Notes under the pieces: generated by a model
The model's database searches: none
Seen by the model: only the letters and a program-made list of their open reading frames with translations
Told to the model about the DNA's origin: nothing
Made by a program: the position numbers and the translations under genes
Part shown: positions 48,818 to 59,049 of the stretch, one piece after another
How the letters are laid out: the number at the start of each line of letters is the position of its first letter
How positions within the stretch are numbered: the stretch's first letter is position 1
DNA from: Bradyrhizobium diazoefficiens
Lineage (GTDB): Bacteria; Pseudomonadota; Alphaproteobacteria; Rhizobiales; Xanthobacteraceae
Direction of reading: 5' to 3'
Assembly: GCF_016616235.1 (NCBI RefSeq)
Contig: NZ_CP067100.1
Span: 6,755,001-6,819,000 of the forward strand
DNA length: 64,000 bases

Positions 48818-49604
48818 AAATCGCTGGTCAGTTCCTTTTACCCCCGGAGCGTCGTTCGTTCTCGCCTGCCCGATCCTTCTTCCCTCTTTCCGGTCCTTCT
48901 GGAAGTCCACTTACTGCCGCAGCAAGGATCAAGCGGGTTGATCGACTGGCGTAGCCGACCGGCAGCGTGTTCCTTCAAAGACCTTGATGAGCTGCCTTTC
49001 GGGGAACCTGCCTTTGCGCATCGTCTTTGTCCCTGGAGAACAGAAGCCCTAACCTAAAGCTGAGGGCAGCAGGTCGCCTAGTTTATCCAGAATGCCGTGC
49101 CCGCGCGGGAGGCGATCCATGCCGAGGCGGCATTTTTTCCCGCATCCAGTTTCTCGGACCCGCCTTGGTGGATGACGAAGGCACTGAATTCGCCAGACCG
49201 TTGCAGCCGCACAACCGCGGAACTCGGATCGAGAGGGACATCCGTATGGACGAATGGCATTCGCGCGACGCCGACGTATTGGCGTGGATGCGGACGGCCG
49301 CGTGGTCGCACGCCATCCCGGTCATCGCAAACTGCAAAGCAAGTTCCCCAACCGGCCGTGCCTCAGAACGAGACCACCAAGATCCGTACCGCTCGCTGGC
49401 CGCCAGCTTACGTGCTTGCAACAGCATCGCTCGACCGCAAGTCTGTCGAAACAGCATCCGACCTGGCCTACGACCCGCGCCATGCTGAACCAACACCCAT
49501 TATCGATCCGACTGATTGAGTTACGCCTGGCTAATCGACGTCACAGTCAGCAGATCTCATGGTGAGTTGGTTGTTCGACCTGCACTTGAATTGAGCGCGC
49601 CGTA
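48818..49604. other. Gene-poor stretch
   Basis: No supported gene. Frames at 49027-49565 overlap in three registers and have no ribosome-binding site or domain. Confidence 0.5.
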
Positions 49605-50996
49605 TTACGCCCTGATCTTGATCAAGAAATCGCTGACCTGCCCCTGCAACGATGCGACATTGTTGCTCAAATTCTTCATCTTCCCGACGGCCTGGCCTGC
49701 CGATGAGCCAGAGGCTCGCGAAGCATCGTTGAGTTTGTCAATATCGCGAGACGCGTCGCGCATATCAGCACTGATGTTGGTAATGCTTCTTGAGATGTCG
49801 TTCGTCACGATCGACTGCTCCTCTATCGCCGCCGATATGCTGCTCGATATCTCCTGCAACTTGTCGATTATGCCGGCGATGTCACTCATCGCCGCCGTCG
49901 CAAGTTCCGTCCTTTGTTGAATGGCAACAATTTGAGCATCAACCTCGCTCGTCGCTTTTGCTGCCTGCGCGGCAAGATTCTTCACTTCACCCGCCACCAC
50001 TGCAAAGCCTCGCCCGGCCTCGCCGGCGCGTGCTGCCTCGATGGTTGCGTTGAGTGCCAGCAAATTGGTTTGCGAGGCTATGCTCTCGATCATTTGGACG
50101 ACGCTGCTGATCTTCGTCACCGAAGCCACGAGCTCACCTAATGTGGCCTCAGCGTGCCCGGTCTTGTCGCGCGCAACCTGCGAAATGCTCGCTGCCGTCG
50201 AAACTTGCCGGCTGATTTCCGAAATCGACGCCGAGAACTCCTGAGCGGCCGAAGAGACCGCCGTCGAGTTTCCTTCGGTCTTTTTCACCATTTCGGTCAT
50301 GGCTTCGGTGCGAAGACAGACATCGTCCGTTGAAGCTGTAATGTCCGATGCGGCCGCTTGCATGTCCTGCATTGAGCTCACCACAACGTCGACGACCCGC
50401 GACACGTCGCTATCAAATCTTGTCGCAAGACTTAGCCGCTCTTCTCGCATGCGAACCAGGTCGGTTATATCCTGCCAAACACACACGACGACCGGACGGC
50501 CGCTGAATTCCGACACAACAAGACTTATCCTGACCGGAATGGAGGACTGGTCTTTGCGCCGAAGCCACCATTCGATCGCGACGTGGCCTGACCGGGTCAC
50601 TGCCTCGTTGGTCTGCTCGAACATCTGCGCAACAGTCTTGCCGTTCGGTTGAGGATCGAGCGAGAGCGAGGCGATACTCAATCCTTTCAGCTCTTCTCCA
50701 CTGGAAAGCCCGAGCATGTGAGCTGCAGCGTCGTTGCCGAGCACGCATTTGTCAGCATCATAGACGGTGATACCGTCCTTGATCGACTCGAAAGCCTTGA
50801 TGGCCATCGCTTCGTCCAAGGTCACTGCTGATCGCTTCTGCCCTCTCTTCGACGTCAGGACGGAAAGGACCAGCATAAATCCGCCAAGTACGAGTCCGCC
50901 CCAGAAGTGAAGTGATAGGACGTCTGCATTAGCCGCGACTGTCGCTGCGGGGACTGACAATGCGAGGGCGAGACTTGATATCCGAGTGTGCCACAT
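49605..50996 (-). CDS. PAS-containing methyl-accepting chemotaxis protein
   Basis: 463 residues. One hydrophobic segment near residues 30-50 ([17 protein letters not shown]) anchors it; the N-terminus before it may be a short periplasmic or signal segment. A PAS domain follows (about 65-185, [20 protein letters not shown], ending in [11 protein letters not shown]). The C-terminal signalling hairpin is clear, with the tip [19 protein letters not shown] and [14 protein letters not shown]. Sensing is thus cytoplasmic through PAS. It lies 168 bases downstream of the 215-aa gene on the same strand with no terminator seen between, so it may share the nod-box promoter at 51961. Confidence 0.92.
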   Translation of the reverse strand: MWHTRISSLALALSVPAATVAANADVLSLHFWGGLVLGGFMLVLSVLTSKRGQKRSAVTLDEAMAIKAFESIKDGITVYDADKCVLGNDAAAHMLGLSSGEELKGLSIASLSLDPQPNGKTVAQMFEQTNEAVTRSGHVAIEWWLRRKDQSSIPVRISLVVSEFSGRPVVVCVWQDITDLVRMREERLSLATRFDSDVSRVVDVVVSSMQDMQAAASDITASTDDVCLRTEAMTEMVKKTEGNSTAVSSAAQEFSASISEISRQVSTAASISQVARDKTGHAEATLGELVASVTKISSVVQMIESIASQTNLLALNATIEAARAGEAGRGFAVVAGEVKNLAAQAAKATSEVDAQIVAIQQRTELATAAMSDIAGIIDKLQEISSSISAAIEEQSIVTNDISRSITNISADMRDASRDIDKLNDASRASGSSAGQAVGKMKNLSNNVASLQGQVSDFLIKIRA

Positions 50997-51164
50997 GTTT
51001 CAAACTGCCGGTTAAATCAAACGAAAATGGTCGTATCGAACCTCGATTAAGACTTCCCTTACGCAAGTGTCCTGTCGGCAGCATTTGCGCGTTCGTACAT
51101 TTGTCATCTTCTAAAGAATCAAACCGACTTCGATCCAACCCACATGGGACGAGGCAAAACTTGA

Positions 51165-51812
51165 TCAAACGGTGGAGGCGACAGCGACGACAAACCTGAT
51201 GAGTAAGCCCAGCTCGAACTCAGCTATGATTGCTCGTCCTAGAATGAGTTTGGCGATCTGCTTTCGGTTACGATGCGTTCGCATCTCTTCCGGCAATGCT
51301 GCAACTGCATGATCATAGATTCGTCCCAGGACCGACAGCTGTTCCGGATCGCATAGGCTGCGGTAGTCCTGTATGACTGGCCCATCTCCTCTATCTATGA
51401 CCTCGCCGCCGGGTCGCTCGTCGCGTTTTGCCCAGAGAGCGAGCGCTGTGGCTATCAGCTCGATTGTGAGCTCATTCAGCAGTTCGGTGGCCTGGCGTAC
51501 GTTCTTGCCATCGTCAATCAGGCTCCTGATCTCTTCGATTTGTAGCCCAATCCTCTGCTTGAGCTGCCGGACGCTCGAATTGCAGGGATGAAACTGCGCC
51601 ATGCGCTCTATAGGGTGAGGATCGGCTGGACTGTGCTGCGGACGTGTCCTCACCGGGACCACGAAAAACGCTTGACGCGCCTGTGCGGGTGAATCGCGGC
51701 TAGTCGAAGGGTCAGCGCTCAAAGCGCCTTCACTCGATACGCTCGTTTCAGGCGCTCTACTGGCCGATTCCGTAGACCCGTCCCCACTCATAGTCATGAC
51801 TGCCTCATGCAC
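51165..51812 (-). CDS. Unknown 215-aa protein downstream of a nod box
   Basis: I do not recognise the family. The first 45 residues are rich in Ser, Thr, Ala and Pro and look disordered; the rest is helical and charged (QLKQRIGLQIEEIRSLIDDG, then LLNELTIELIATALALWAKR), ending with a hydrophobic LGLLIRFVVAVAS. There is no clear transmembrane domain besides this end. An alternative start is Met at 51794. A well-formed nod box lies about 150 bases upstream, so the gene should be induced by NodD and host flavonoids. The Ser-rich N-terminus recalls secreted effectors, but there is no sign of a type III control box. Confidence 0.7.
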   Translation of the reverse strand: MHEAVMTMSGDGSTESASRAPETSVSSEGALSADPSTSRDSPAQARQAFFVVPVRTRPQHSPADPHPIERMAQFHPCNSSVRQLKQRIGLQIEEIRSLIDDGKNVRQATELLNELTIELIATALALWAKRDERPGGEVIDRGDGPVIQDYRSLCDPEQLSVLGRIYDHAVAALPEEMRTHRNRKQIAKLILGRAIIAEFELGLLIRFVVAVASTV

Positions 51813-51960
51813 CCTTCTGGCACGCGAATTTGGAGATTGAGACCTGCCGGCCCGATCGCGCAGGGCTGCCCGACCGCCTGATCAATCGACAAGCGATCTT
51901 GACGACCTGCGGTGTCTCAGTTCTAAATTCACCGGCGCGCTGACTATCCAGCGTTTAGGT

Positions 51961-52008
51961 CAATCGGTAAAATCGATTGTTATGATCGAATGTATCCACG
52001 CCGTGGAT
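51961..52008 (-). promoter_or_regulatory. Nod box 1
   Basis: Read on the minus strand, the element has ATCCACGGCGTGGAT, then TTCGATCATAACAATCGAT and TTTTACCGATTG. This matches the nod-box consensus (ATCCA-N5-TGGAT palindrome, then GATC-NNAACAATCGATTTTACCAATC) with very few changes. NodD binds such sites and activates transcription with flavonoids. It points to the 215-aa gene, whose start is about 150 bases downstream. Confidence 0.88.
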
Positions 52009-52596
52009 GGACGACAGGAGTTTCGTTCTTCAACTCCAGCGGCGACCCGTGTGGCCGCTTGTCTCTTGATTGACGGCGGACGAATACCACCGCTCACTCC
52101 GACATAGTCTGTTTTGACGGGCCGCCCACGAGGATGCTTCCGCGCGCGAACATTCAACGACGAGCCCCGATCAAAGCGCCGATCCTGACGTGGCATAATC
52201 GCCTGGCTCTCTTGTTCAACAATGTCTGTTGCTGACGATCATCCGCCGCGCGACAGTCGGTTCGGACAATTTCGAAACCGGCCAATGGCCGCCGTCCGCG
52301 ACGGCCCACTTTTGAGCGTTTGACACCACGAGCCGACATGAAACGTCTCTTATGTCGGGAATACCTCACGCTGGAGCCAGTGAGTCTGGTGATCTTTCCG
52401 GACGATCAGCTTTTGCCTGTGCAGGACATCATCTGCTGGACCGATTTGAGCGGTCCCAACAACATCCTGCGCCATCGGAGTCAATCCGGATCAACGGGCA
52501 GGCCCAGGCAGAATGGACAGAAGCGTCCCAAGGGTGCGCTGAAAGACGTTGAGCTCGCTTGCGAACCCTGGCCCGCTAATGCGGATGGATCCGGCC
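52009..52596. other. Gene-poor stretch between nod box 1 and the small gene
   Basis: No supported gene. The frames at 52154-52369 and 52320-52736 lie on opposite strands and have no family resemblance. Confidence 0.45.
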
Positions 52597-52632
52597 ACAG
52601 TAAAAAGCGCCCGACCCCTTTGGGGCCGGGCG
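52597..52632 (-). terminator. Terminator-like hairpin, minus strand (also upstream hairpin of the 78-aa gene)
   Basis: On the minus strand CGCCCGGCCCC-AAA-GGGGTCGGGCG (one mismatch in 11 pairs) runs into CTTTTTA, a good intrinsic terminator. On the plus strand the same hairpin ends about 20 bases before the ATG of a small gene and could affect its translation. It would stop a transcript started at nod box 2. Confidence 0.65.
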
Positions 52633-52653
52633 AAGTTCAGTCTGGGAGGAGCG

Positions 52654-52890
52654 ATGCTACAAAACATCGCACCAGCTTCCGTCGGCAGATGGAGGGCTGC
52701 CGGCGGTTCATGTACGGCGAGGGCATTCGCCGTTAACTTTGGCGACGAGCAGGCCGATATCCATTACGAATACAAAGCGCTGTCGCTTCCGACCTTTCCA
52801 TTGATGGCGCGAGTCGAACAATTCTTCCGAACACTCGCGCGTAGACAAGTCGACACCGACGTTCATGAGACCTTCAACACGTCAAAATGA
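52654..52890 (+). CDS. Small 78-aa protein, unknown
   Basis: The ATG is preceded by GGGAGGAGCG, an excellent ribosome-binding site, which is the main support. The protein has no recognised family and no clear membrane segment; FPLMARVEQFFRTLARRQVD looks helical. A GC hairpin sits just upstream of the ribosome-binding site. A minus-strand transcript from nod box 2 would be antisense to the whole gene. Confidence 0.55.
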   Translation: MLQNIAPASVGRWRAAGGSCTARAFAVNFGDEQADIHYEYKALSLPTFPLMARVEQFFRTLARRQVDTDVHETFNTSK

Positions 52891-53042
52891 AGGCCATTGC
52901 CGAATGGCGCCCGCCGCAAAGATGCATGATAAGCCAATCAAGAACCGACAATCGGCATCTGAGACGGCCCTCACATGAAACGAGGCAACCCGGCCTGATG
53001 ATCTATTTCTCCAACTGAGCTTTTCTATCTGCCATTCCGCAC

Positions 53043-53089
53043 AATTGGTAAAATCGATTCTGTCGATGGCGCACATCCAGGCAATGAAT
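53043..53089 (-). promoter_or_regulatory. Nod box 2
   Basis: Read on the minus strand: ATTCATTGCCTGGATG, then ATCGACAGAATCGAT and TTTTACCAATTG. The second half, with ATCGATTTTACCAAT, is a near-perfect nod-box end; the first palindrome has one change. It points away from nodP, into a region with no convincing gene. The first frame downstream (GTG near 52972) gives only about 30 residues. Confidence 0.82.
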
Positions 53090-53424
53090 AGAGAGAACCG
53101 CTCCAGGGTCTCGGTCTTGAAATGGAGTTGATCTTGATCTCCTCATCTCATAACAAACGGCCTTCAAGCACGGGAGTGAGGTGGTCATTCCAGATGCGAT
53201 CTGTTCCCATCTCTCTGCGTTCTCAACCGTTGCGCTGGCGGGATACGGAAACGAAAGCTGCACGTCCGCAAGGAACGCGGCCTGGATGACTTTCGAGAAG
53301 CCCGCGCGAATATTCGCGCGTGCTTTCTGTTCACCGTGACGGACCCTGGGAGCGGCCCATGCGCTATGGCAAGCTAGATTATCGAAACGGCGACTTGCCG
53401 CGCGGGGACCCGCAGTTGGTTAAA

Positions 53425-54360
53425 ATGAACGCACAAGAGATCACCAAACCACAGACTCGCACGCTGCCGCGGCACCTGCGGCGGCTCGAGGCCGAGTCCA
53501 TTGAGATTATGCGCGAAGTCGTTGCCGCATTTCGAAAGCCCGTAATGCTTTATTCGAGCGGCAAGGATTCGAGCGTCATGCTGCACCTGGCGCAGAAGGC
53601 CTTCTATCCGGCGAAGGTCCCGTTTCCGCTGTTGCATGTCGACACAACCTGGAAGTTTCGCGAGATGATCAGCTTTCGCGACGAGACGGCCCAACGTCTC
53701 GGCATCGACCTGATCGTTCATGTGAACCGGGACGGGATCAAGCGCGGCATCAACCCGATCGATTCCGGATCGACGCTGCATACCCAGGTGATGAAGACAG
53801 ACGCACTCAAGCAGGCGCTCGACCTCTACGGCTTCGACGCAGCGTTCGGTGGCGCCCGGCGCGACGAGGAAAGGAGCCGGGCGAAGGAGCGCATCTTCTC
53901 CTTCCCTTCGCATGGACATGTCTGGGACCCGCGCAACCAGAGGCCGGAGCTGTGGAATCTCTTCAACACCCGCAGCCGCAAAGGCGAGACAATGCGCGTG
54001 TTTGCCATTTCAAATTGGACGGAGCTCGATGTCTGGGAATACATCATGCTGGAAAACATTCCCGTAGTTCCGCTTTATTTCGCAAAAATGCGCTGGGTGG
54101 TCCATCGCAATGGCGCGCTGATCATGGTGGATGACGAGCGCCTGCCTTTGGCTCCGAACGAGACACCGGAGCTTAAGATGATGCGTTTCCGCACACTTGG
54201 TTGCTATCCGCTGAGCGGCGCCATCGAGTCTGACGCCGCCACCATCAAAGACATCGTTGCGGAAATGCGGGTTGCGACACGTTCCGAGCGTCAGGGGCGG
54301 CTGATCGATACCGATGAAGCGGCCTCGATGGAGAAAAAGAAGCGGGAAGGCTACTTCTGA
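53425..54360 (+). CDS. nodP: NodP/CysD, sulfate adenylyltransferase subunit 2
   Basis: 311 residues from ATG 53425. The PP-loop of the ATP-pyrophosphatase fold is [15 protein letters not shown], and later blocks [19 protein letters not shown] and [11 protein letters not shown] are typical of CysD/NodP. With NodQ it makes adenosine 5'-phosphosulfate from ATP and sulfate. Its stop directly abuts nodQ. In a symbiosis island this pair often serves Nod-factor sulfation (with nodH, not seen here), but it could equally serve cysteine synthesis, so cysD is an alternative name. Longer starts at 53320 or 53359 lack homology. Confidence 0.92.
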   Translation: MNAQEITKPQTRTLPRHLRRLEAESIEIMREVVAAFRKPVMLYSSGKDSSVMLHLAQKAFYPAKVPFPLLHVDTTWKFREMISFRDETAQRLGIDLIVHVNRDGIKRGINPIDSGSTLHTQVMKTDALKQALDLYGFDAAFGGARRDEERSRAKERIFSFPSHGHVWDPRNQRPELWNLFNTRSRKGETMRVFAISNWTELDVWEYIMLENIPVVPLYFAKMRWVVHRNGALIMVDDERLPLAPNETPELKMMRFRTLGCYPLSGAIESDAATIKDIVAEMRVATRSERQGRLIDTDEAASMEKKKREGYF

Positions 54361-56262
54361 ATGGATACTGATGCGCTGCGAGAGCTCACCTTCACCGGCA
54401 GCAAGGATCAGCTGTATTTCATCACCTGCGGGTCGGTGAACGATGGAAAGTCGACGCTAATCGGCCGGCTTCTGCACGACAGCAGGGGGATCTACGAGGA
54501 TCAGCTGCAGGCGCTTGCGCGCGACAGCGTCAAGCACGGCACAACTGGGGATGCTATCGACTTGGCCCTGCTGGTCGATGGACTTGAGGCTGAACGCGAA
54601 CAGGGCATCACCATCGATGTCGCCTATCGCTTCTTCACCACGCTGCGCCGATCCTTCATGGTGGCCGATACACCCGGTCACGAACGATATACGCGTAACA
54701 TGGCGACCGGCGCTTCCAACGCCCAGCTCGCGGTCATTCTCATCGATGCGCGCAAAGGCGTCCTGGTGCAGACAAAGCGCCACTCCTACATTTGCGCGCT
54801 CTTGGGCATCCGGCACGTGGTCGTGGCCCTGAACAAGATGGATCTGGTCGATTACCGCAAGGAGGTTTTTGATCGCATCGTGGCCGACTATGTCAGGTTC
54901 GCTTCGAACCTTGGCTTTACGTCGATCGCGGCTGTCCCGATCTCCGCGCGATACGGCGACAACATCATCAACCGGTCCCGCAATACCGACTGGTTTCACG
55001 GCCCTTGCCTATTGGACTATCTCGAAAGCATCGACATCCAGTCCGAGACGGCTGGCTTGCCGTTCCGTTTCCCGGTACAATGGGTGAGCCGGCCGCATTT
55101 GGATTTTCGCGGCTGCGCTGGAACCGTGGTCTCTGGCAGCATTGCGGTTGGCGACGAAATCGTCGTTCCGGCATCGGGACGCAATTCGCGCGTCAAGCAG
55201 ATCGTGACGTACGATGGCGAGCTTGTGCGCGCCGAAGCCGGCGATGCGGTGACCATTACGCTGACCGACGAGATCGACATCGGCCGCGGAGATGTCATCG
55301 CCAAACCGACGGAACGACCGGAGGTCGCTGATCAGTTTGCCGCCCACGTGATCTGGATGGACCAGGAGGACATGGTCCCAGGCCGGTCCTACGCCTTCCG
55401 GATCGGCACGCAATCAATTGCGTCCGGCAGCATCACCGCGATGAAATACAGGATCGACGTCAACACGGGCGCGCATGTGGCGGCCCGAACTTTGCGCCTC
55501 AATGAAATCGGCTTCTGCAAGATTGCAACCGTACTGCCGGCAACCTTCGACGCCTATGAAGCGAACCGGCGTACCGGCTCCTTCATCGTGATCGATCGCG
55601 ACACCAACAGGACCGTCGGCGCCGGCATGATTGCGTTTCCCTTGCGGCGTGCCGCAAAGGCCTGCCAGCCGCTCTCACTCGGGAAGAAGGAGCGCGCCGC
55701 TCTCAAGCACCAAAGACCCTGCATCATCTGGTTTACCGGGCTTCCCGGCGCGGGCAAGTCGACCATCGCCAACGTCGTCGACCAGAAGTTATTTGCGATG
55801 TCATATCACACCATGCTCTTGGACGGCGACAATCTCAGGCACGGTGTCAATCGAGATCTCGGCTTCACCGAATCCGATCGGATTGAAAACATCCCCCGCG
55901 CCGGCGAGGTTGCCAAACTGATGGTCGATAGTGGCTTGCTCGTGATCTGCTCATTCATCTCGCCCTACAAGGCTGAACGAGACATGGTGCGCGATCTCGT
56001 GGGCGACGGCGAATTCATCGAGGTCTTTGTCGATACGCCGATCGGCGAATGCGTGCGGCGCGATCCGAAGGGGCTCTACGCCAAGGCGAAATCAGGCATG
56101 ATCAAGAATTTCACCGGCATCGACGCCCCATACGAGGCGCCGGGCGCGCCCGAAATCCATTTGACAACACTGAACCAGCAGCCGGAACGGTTGGCCGATA
56201 CGGTGCTAAACTGCCTGGCCACACGAGGGATCATCGTGCCGACCAACCGAACGGCGAATTAG
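54361..56262 (+). CDS. nodQ: NodQ/CysNC, sulfate adenylyltransferase GTPase fused to APS kinase
   Basis: 633 residues. The N-terminal elongation-factor-like GTPase has [26 protein letters not shown] and NKMDL; a C-terminal APS kinase domain has [17 protein letters not shown] and [17 protein letters not shown]. The fusion makes PAPS, the sulfate donor, in one complex with NodP. The fused CysNC/NodQ form is standard in rhizobia. It begins at the base after the nodP stop. Confidence 0.95.
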   Translation: MDTDALRELTFTGSKDQLYFITCGSVNDGKSTLIGRLLHDSRGIYEDQLQALARDSVKHGTTGDAIDLALLVDGLEAEREQGITIDVAYRFFTTLRRSFMVADTPGHERYTRNMATGASNAQLAVILIDARKGVLVQTKRHSYICALLGIRHVVVALNKMDLVDYRKEVFDRIVADYVRFASNLGFTSIAAVPISARYGDNIINRSRNTDWFHGPCLLDYLESIDIQSETAGLPFRFPVQWVSRPHLDFRGCAGTVVSGSIAVGDEIVVPASGRNSRVKQIVTYDGELVRAEAGDAVTITLTDEIDIGRGDVIAKPTERPEVADQFAAHVIWMDQEDMVPGRSYAFRIGTQSIASGSITAMKYRIDVNTGAHVAARTLRLNEIGFCKIATVLPATFDAYEANRRTGSFIVIDRDTNRTVGAGMIAFPLRRAAKACQPLSLGKKERAALKHQRPCIIWFTGLPGAGKSTIANVVDQKLFAMSYHTMLLDGDNLRHGVNRDLGFTESDRIENIPRAGEVAKLMVDSGLLVICSFISPYKAERDMVRDLVGDGEFIEVFVDTPIGECVRRDPKGLYAKAKSGMIKNFTGIDAPYEAPGAPEIHLTTLNQQPERLADTVLNCLATRGIIVPTNRTAN

Positions 56263-57197
56263 CCGGCTCGGCTGTCAGAGCTGTTGCCGACGGGCTGACA
56301 TTTCTCACCTCCAACCTAATATGGCTGCGGACCAAACACCACGCCGTCACATAATGCCAAACTCCTGCACCATCCGCCGACGTCGAGCTTTGCGGGCTTT
56401 ACATCGCTAGCGAGCCTGGATCGCTCTAGGCTGGCCCGACATTCTCCAGCATGAAAGGCGCGGTCGGACGCGGCGCGCTCGCTCTGGCTTCTCTGGTAAC
56501 GTCATGCCTTCCTGCGTCAGTCGGGGCATTGACCAACAGCTGACTACGGTCGCTCTTGTAAAGGGCGCCTTGGCTGTTGTGGTAGAGCTCGTCTCCGGCA
56601 GTTACCCACACATGCTCGTGTCTCCGGTTCAGACGGCGTTGTGGATCAAATGCGCGGCTTGCGGGCCCGGCTCGCCACATCGCGCCGCGTGGGATAGGTA
56701 CGCCCTGGCCTTTGCTGCTGAAGTGCGACAAGGTTCTGAGCAGTTCTTGGAAAACGACTCTGCTGCCGAATTGAGCGTCCGCGTGATGTCGCTCCTACCC
56801 AAACAAGCTGCTTGCATTCGGCGTTACTCCGCCGGTTCGGGGTAATTTACGCGGAACAATGTCGCCGCAGAAAGGTTCATTGATCACCTCTACCACGCGC
56901 TCTTGAACGGAGCTGCAGGCCCCACGATCTACGGGGACTCGGTCGGTCGTTACACAACTCCTCTCGACTTCGTTCTGGACAACGCGAACCCACCAAAGAA
57001 ATCGCATTCCAAACTTCAGTGTCACCTCCGCTAAACATGTTTCCTGTATGTGTCGGGCGTGACGGCAAGCAAGCCGATTGCACCAATCACTAGACGACAC
57101 GGGATTTATCGAACGGTGGGCTTCGCCGGATCTTCTCAGGAACACTGGGTGAGAGCCGAAGCCAACGCGCACAGATTTGATCCGTTGGATGAGCCTC
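56263..57197. other. Gene-poor stretch
   Basis: No supported gene. It contains the second copy of a ~75-bp repeat. Frames at 56504-56845 and 56795-57199 have weak composition. Confidence 0.45.
56360..56438 (+). repeat. Imperfect ~75-bp repeat, copy B
   Basis: Starts AACTCCTGCACC and resembles 33580-33652 over most of its length; here the left hairpin arm is lost. Lies about 100 bases after nodQ. Confidence 0.4.
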
Positions 57198-57497
57198 ATG
57201 ACAGCTGCGAATTCAGAAACTCACTTGCGTGCCGTGTTGCGACGCGTCCTGGACGATGCTGTCCAAATGGTGCCGGAACCTGCGCGGACGTCTTCCTTAA
57301 AAGCATGCCTTGCCGAGAAGATTTTAAATCTTGCCGCGGGCGGCGAAACAAATCCAAAAAGTCTGACCCGGCTCGCCGTCCAGCTGATTCAGGACTCATG
57401 TCCGAGCTGTTCGGGATGTGAAGGTTGGCGACCGGCCCTTACGGCGAGGAAGCGCACCGATCACCCACATGCCGCACATCCACTGTCGTCAGACTAG
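57198..57497 (+). CDS. Hypothetical 99-aa protein
   Basis: From ATG 57198 the first 65 residues have a natural composition (RTSSLKACLAEKILNLAAGG, helical), then a cysteine pair CPSCSGC and a looser tail. I do not recognise it; small proteins with a KxxLAxxIL segment are common in Bradyrhizobium. The tail may reflect a lost stop or frameshift. Confidence 0.4.
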   Translation: MTAANSETHLRAVLRRVLDDAVQMVPEPARTSSLKACLAEKILNLAAGGETNPKSLTRLAVQLIQDSCPSCSGCEGWRPALTARKRTDHPHAAHPLSSD

Positions 57498-57865
57498 CGC
57501 GACCCGAGGCGAACGACTTATGCGCGCCGTGGTCTTCATAAATGCCGTCGTCTTTCCTGAGTCAGCCGAAACATTGTGCTGCAACATCGGAAGACAGGCC
57601 GCAATTGACAGAGTGGCCCTCAGGATGATCAACCGGCCGGCCGCGCAACTAGAAGTGAAGCTCGAAGTGAAGATCGCGACGTGCACATCGCTGCACCAGA
57701 TAGCTGTCGCATTTTGAGGACGGCAGACGGCCGCTTGGCCAGGCCAGCTCATGCTGTGGCGGCCCAATGGGTCGCGATCACATGGGCGGCTGTGTTGAGC
57801 GCAACGGAAACTGTCCCAAGGATGACGAAGTGCCGGGCGACATCGGCGGCTGGGTCAATAAATGC
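57498..57865. other. Intergenic stretch
   Basis: Nothing supported; short frames only. Confidence 0.4.
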
Positions 57866-58266
57866 GGGGTGAAGACTAGAAAATTGCATCCGTCTTCGGG
57901 TTCAGCACCTCGACAATAATGCCTCGCCAAAATGCCCGTCCCACACCGACTATCTCCACCCCGACCGGATCGACGATCTTGCCTTTCGTCCATGTCTTGA
58001 CCCAAGCCAGATCGGATAGACGGCTCCGGCTCGCTTGAGCAGAGTGAAGGCTTCCGCACTCGCCATGACGAGCGCAAAGATCCCGACCGCCCCGGCGAAT
58101 AACATGCACAAACTGCCAACACGGGTGCCCAAGCCGATGCCAGACCAGGCGGACGGCCGTCTGCAAACGGTCGTGCCGCAACGTAGAACATCCCGGCTCC
58201 TGGTGTGATCGCCGCCAGGAGCGCAGCTCCCAAGAACAGCAGGAACACCTGAAACTCGACCATCAT
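57866..58266 (-). pseudogene. LysE-family exporter remnant, multiple frameshifts
   Basis: The start reads FLLFLGAALLAAITPGAGMF with YVAARPFADGR, classic LysE/RhtB N-terminus. The text then shifts frame to GAVGIFALVMASAEAFTLL and AGAVYPIWLG, and shifts again to WVKTWTKGKIVDPVGVE. At least two indels break an amino-acid exporter of about 200 residues, and its C-terminal half is mostly gone. It lies 26 bases downstream of paiB. Confidence 0.78.
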
Positions 58267-58292
58267 TCACCCCATCCCGGCACCGTCCAGCG

Positions 58293-58919
58293 TCATCCTC
58301 TCGGTATCAGAGCGGCTACGATATGATCTTCAGGGCGATCGCTCCTCGACAATCCATCGATGATGCCGGTGCGATCCGCTGCGCTGCGGTTCTGGCTCAC
58401 CTTCCGTTTGGCGTCGCACCTTGTGATCGGCATGCGCAGGCCGACGATCGATTTGAGCTGCGTTTGGATGAAGTCAGCCGGAGCGTCCGCGACAGCCCAG
58501 CGGTCCTTTTGCGATTGCTCGTGCAGATCCGTCAGTCGTCTCACGACGTCGAGTAACCGGTCCGCATCGTCGAAAAACTCGACCGGGCCGTAGGCATGTA
58601 CCGCAACGTAGTTCCACGTTGGCACGACCTTGTGCGTCTCCTGCTTCGTCACGTACCAGGACGGGGTGACATAGGCTTCAGGCCCCGCAAAGATGGCCAT
58701 CGCCTCGCAGGAAGGCTGCAGCTTCCACTGTGGATTGGATCTTGCCACGTGCGCGTAAAGCGTGCCATTCGCACCGTCCGTCTCGTCGAGAAGCATCGGG
58801 ACCGGCGTGCCGATCAGCCCCTCTTCAGTTGCAGTGACAAGGGTTGCCGAGCGGGCCTCGCGCATGGTCCGGTGAATCTCTGCGATGTCCTCGACGCGAA
58901 AGGCTGGCGGTATATACAT
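58293..58919 (-). CDS. paiB: FMN-binding PaiB-family protein
   Basis: 208 residues from ATG 58919, with GGGGGAG upstream. Family text: MYIPPAFRVEDIAEIH, PMLLDE, HVARSNPQWK, AYVTPSWY and VPTWNYVAVHAYG, the last being the flavin-pocket block of PaiB. PaiB proteins have a pyridoxamine-phosphate-oxidase-like split barrel and have been described as negative regulators or as small-molecule-modifying flavoproteins. Divergent from a MocR-type remnant and upstream of a lysE remnant. The C-terminal 15 residues (RPEDHIVAALIPRG) look slightly divergent. Confidence 0.88.
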   Translation of the reverse strand: MYIPPAFRVEDIAEIHRTMREARSATLVTATEEGLIGTPVPMLLDETDGANGTLYAHVARSNPQWKLQPSCEAMAIFAGPEAYVTPSWYVTKQETHKVVPTWNYVAVHAYGPVEFFDDADRLLDVVRRLTDLHEQSQKDRWAVADAPADFIQTQLKSIVGLRMPITRCDAKRKVSQNRSAADRTGIIDGLSRSDRPEDHIVAALIPRG

Positions 58920-59049
58920 TGCTAGAACTCCCCCGCATCCGAACACCTCGATCGGATCTTGGTGCCTGATCATCTAGGCGATACGCAGGCCACTTTGAAG
59001 GGCCAGTTTGGAGCGATATTGGTGGGCCAATCAGAGACAGGAAAGCGCT

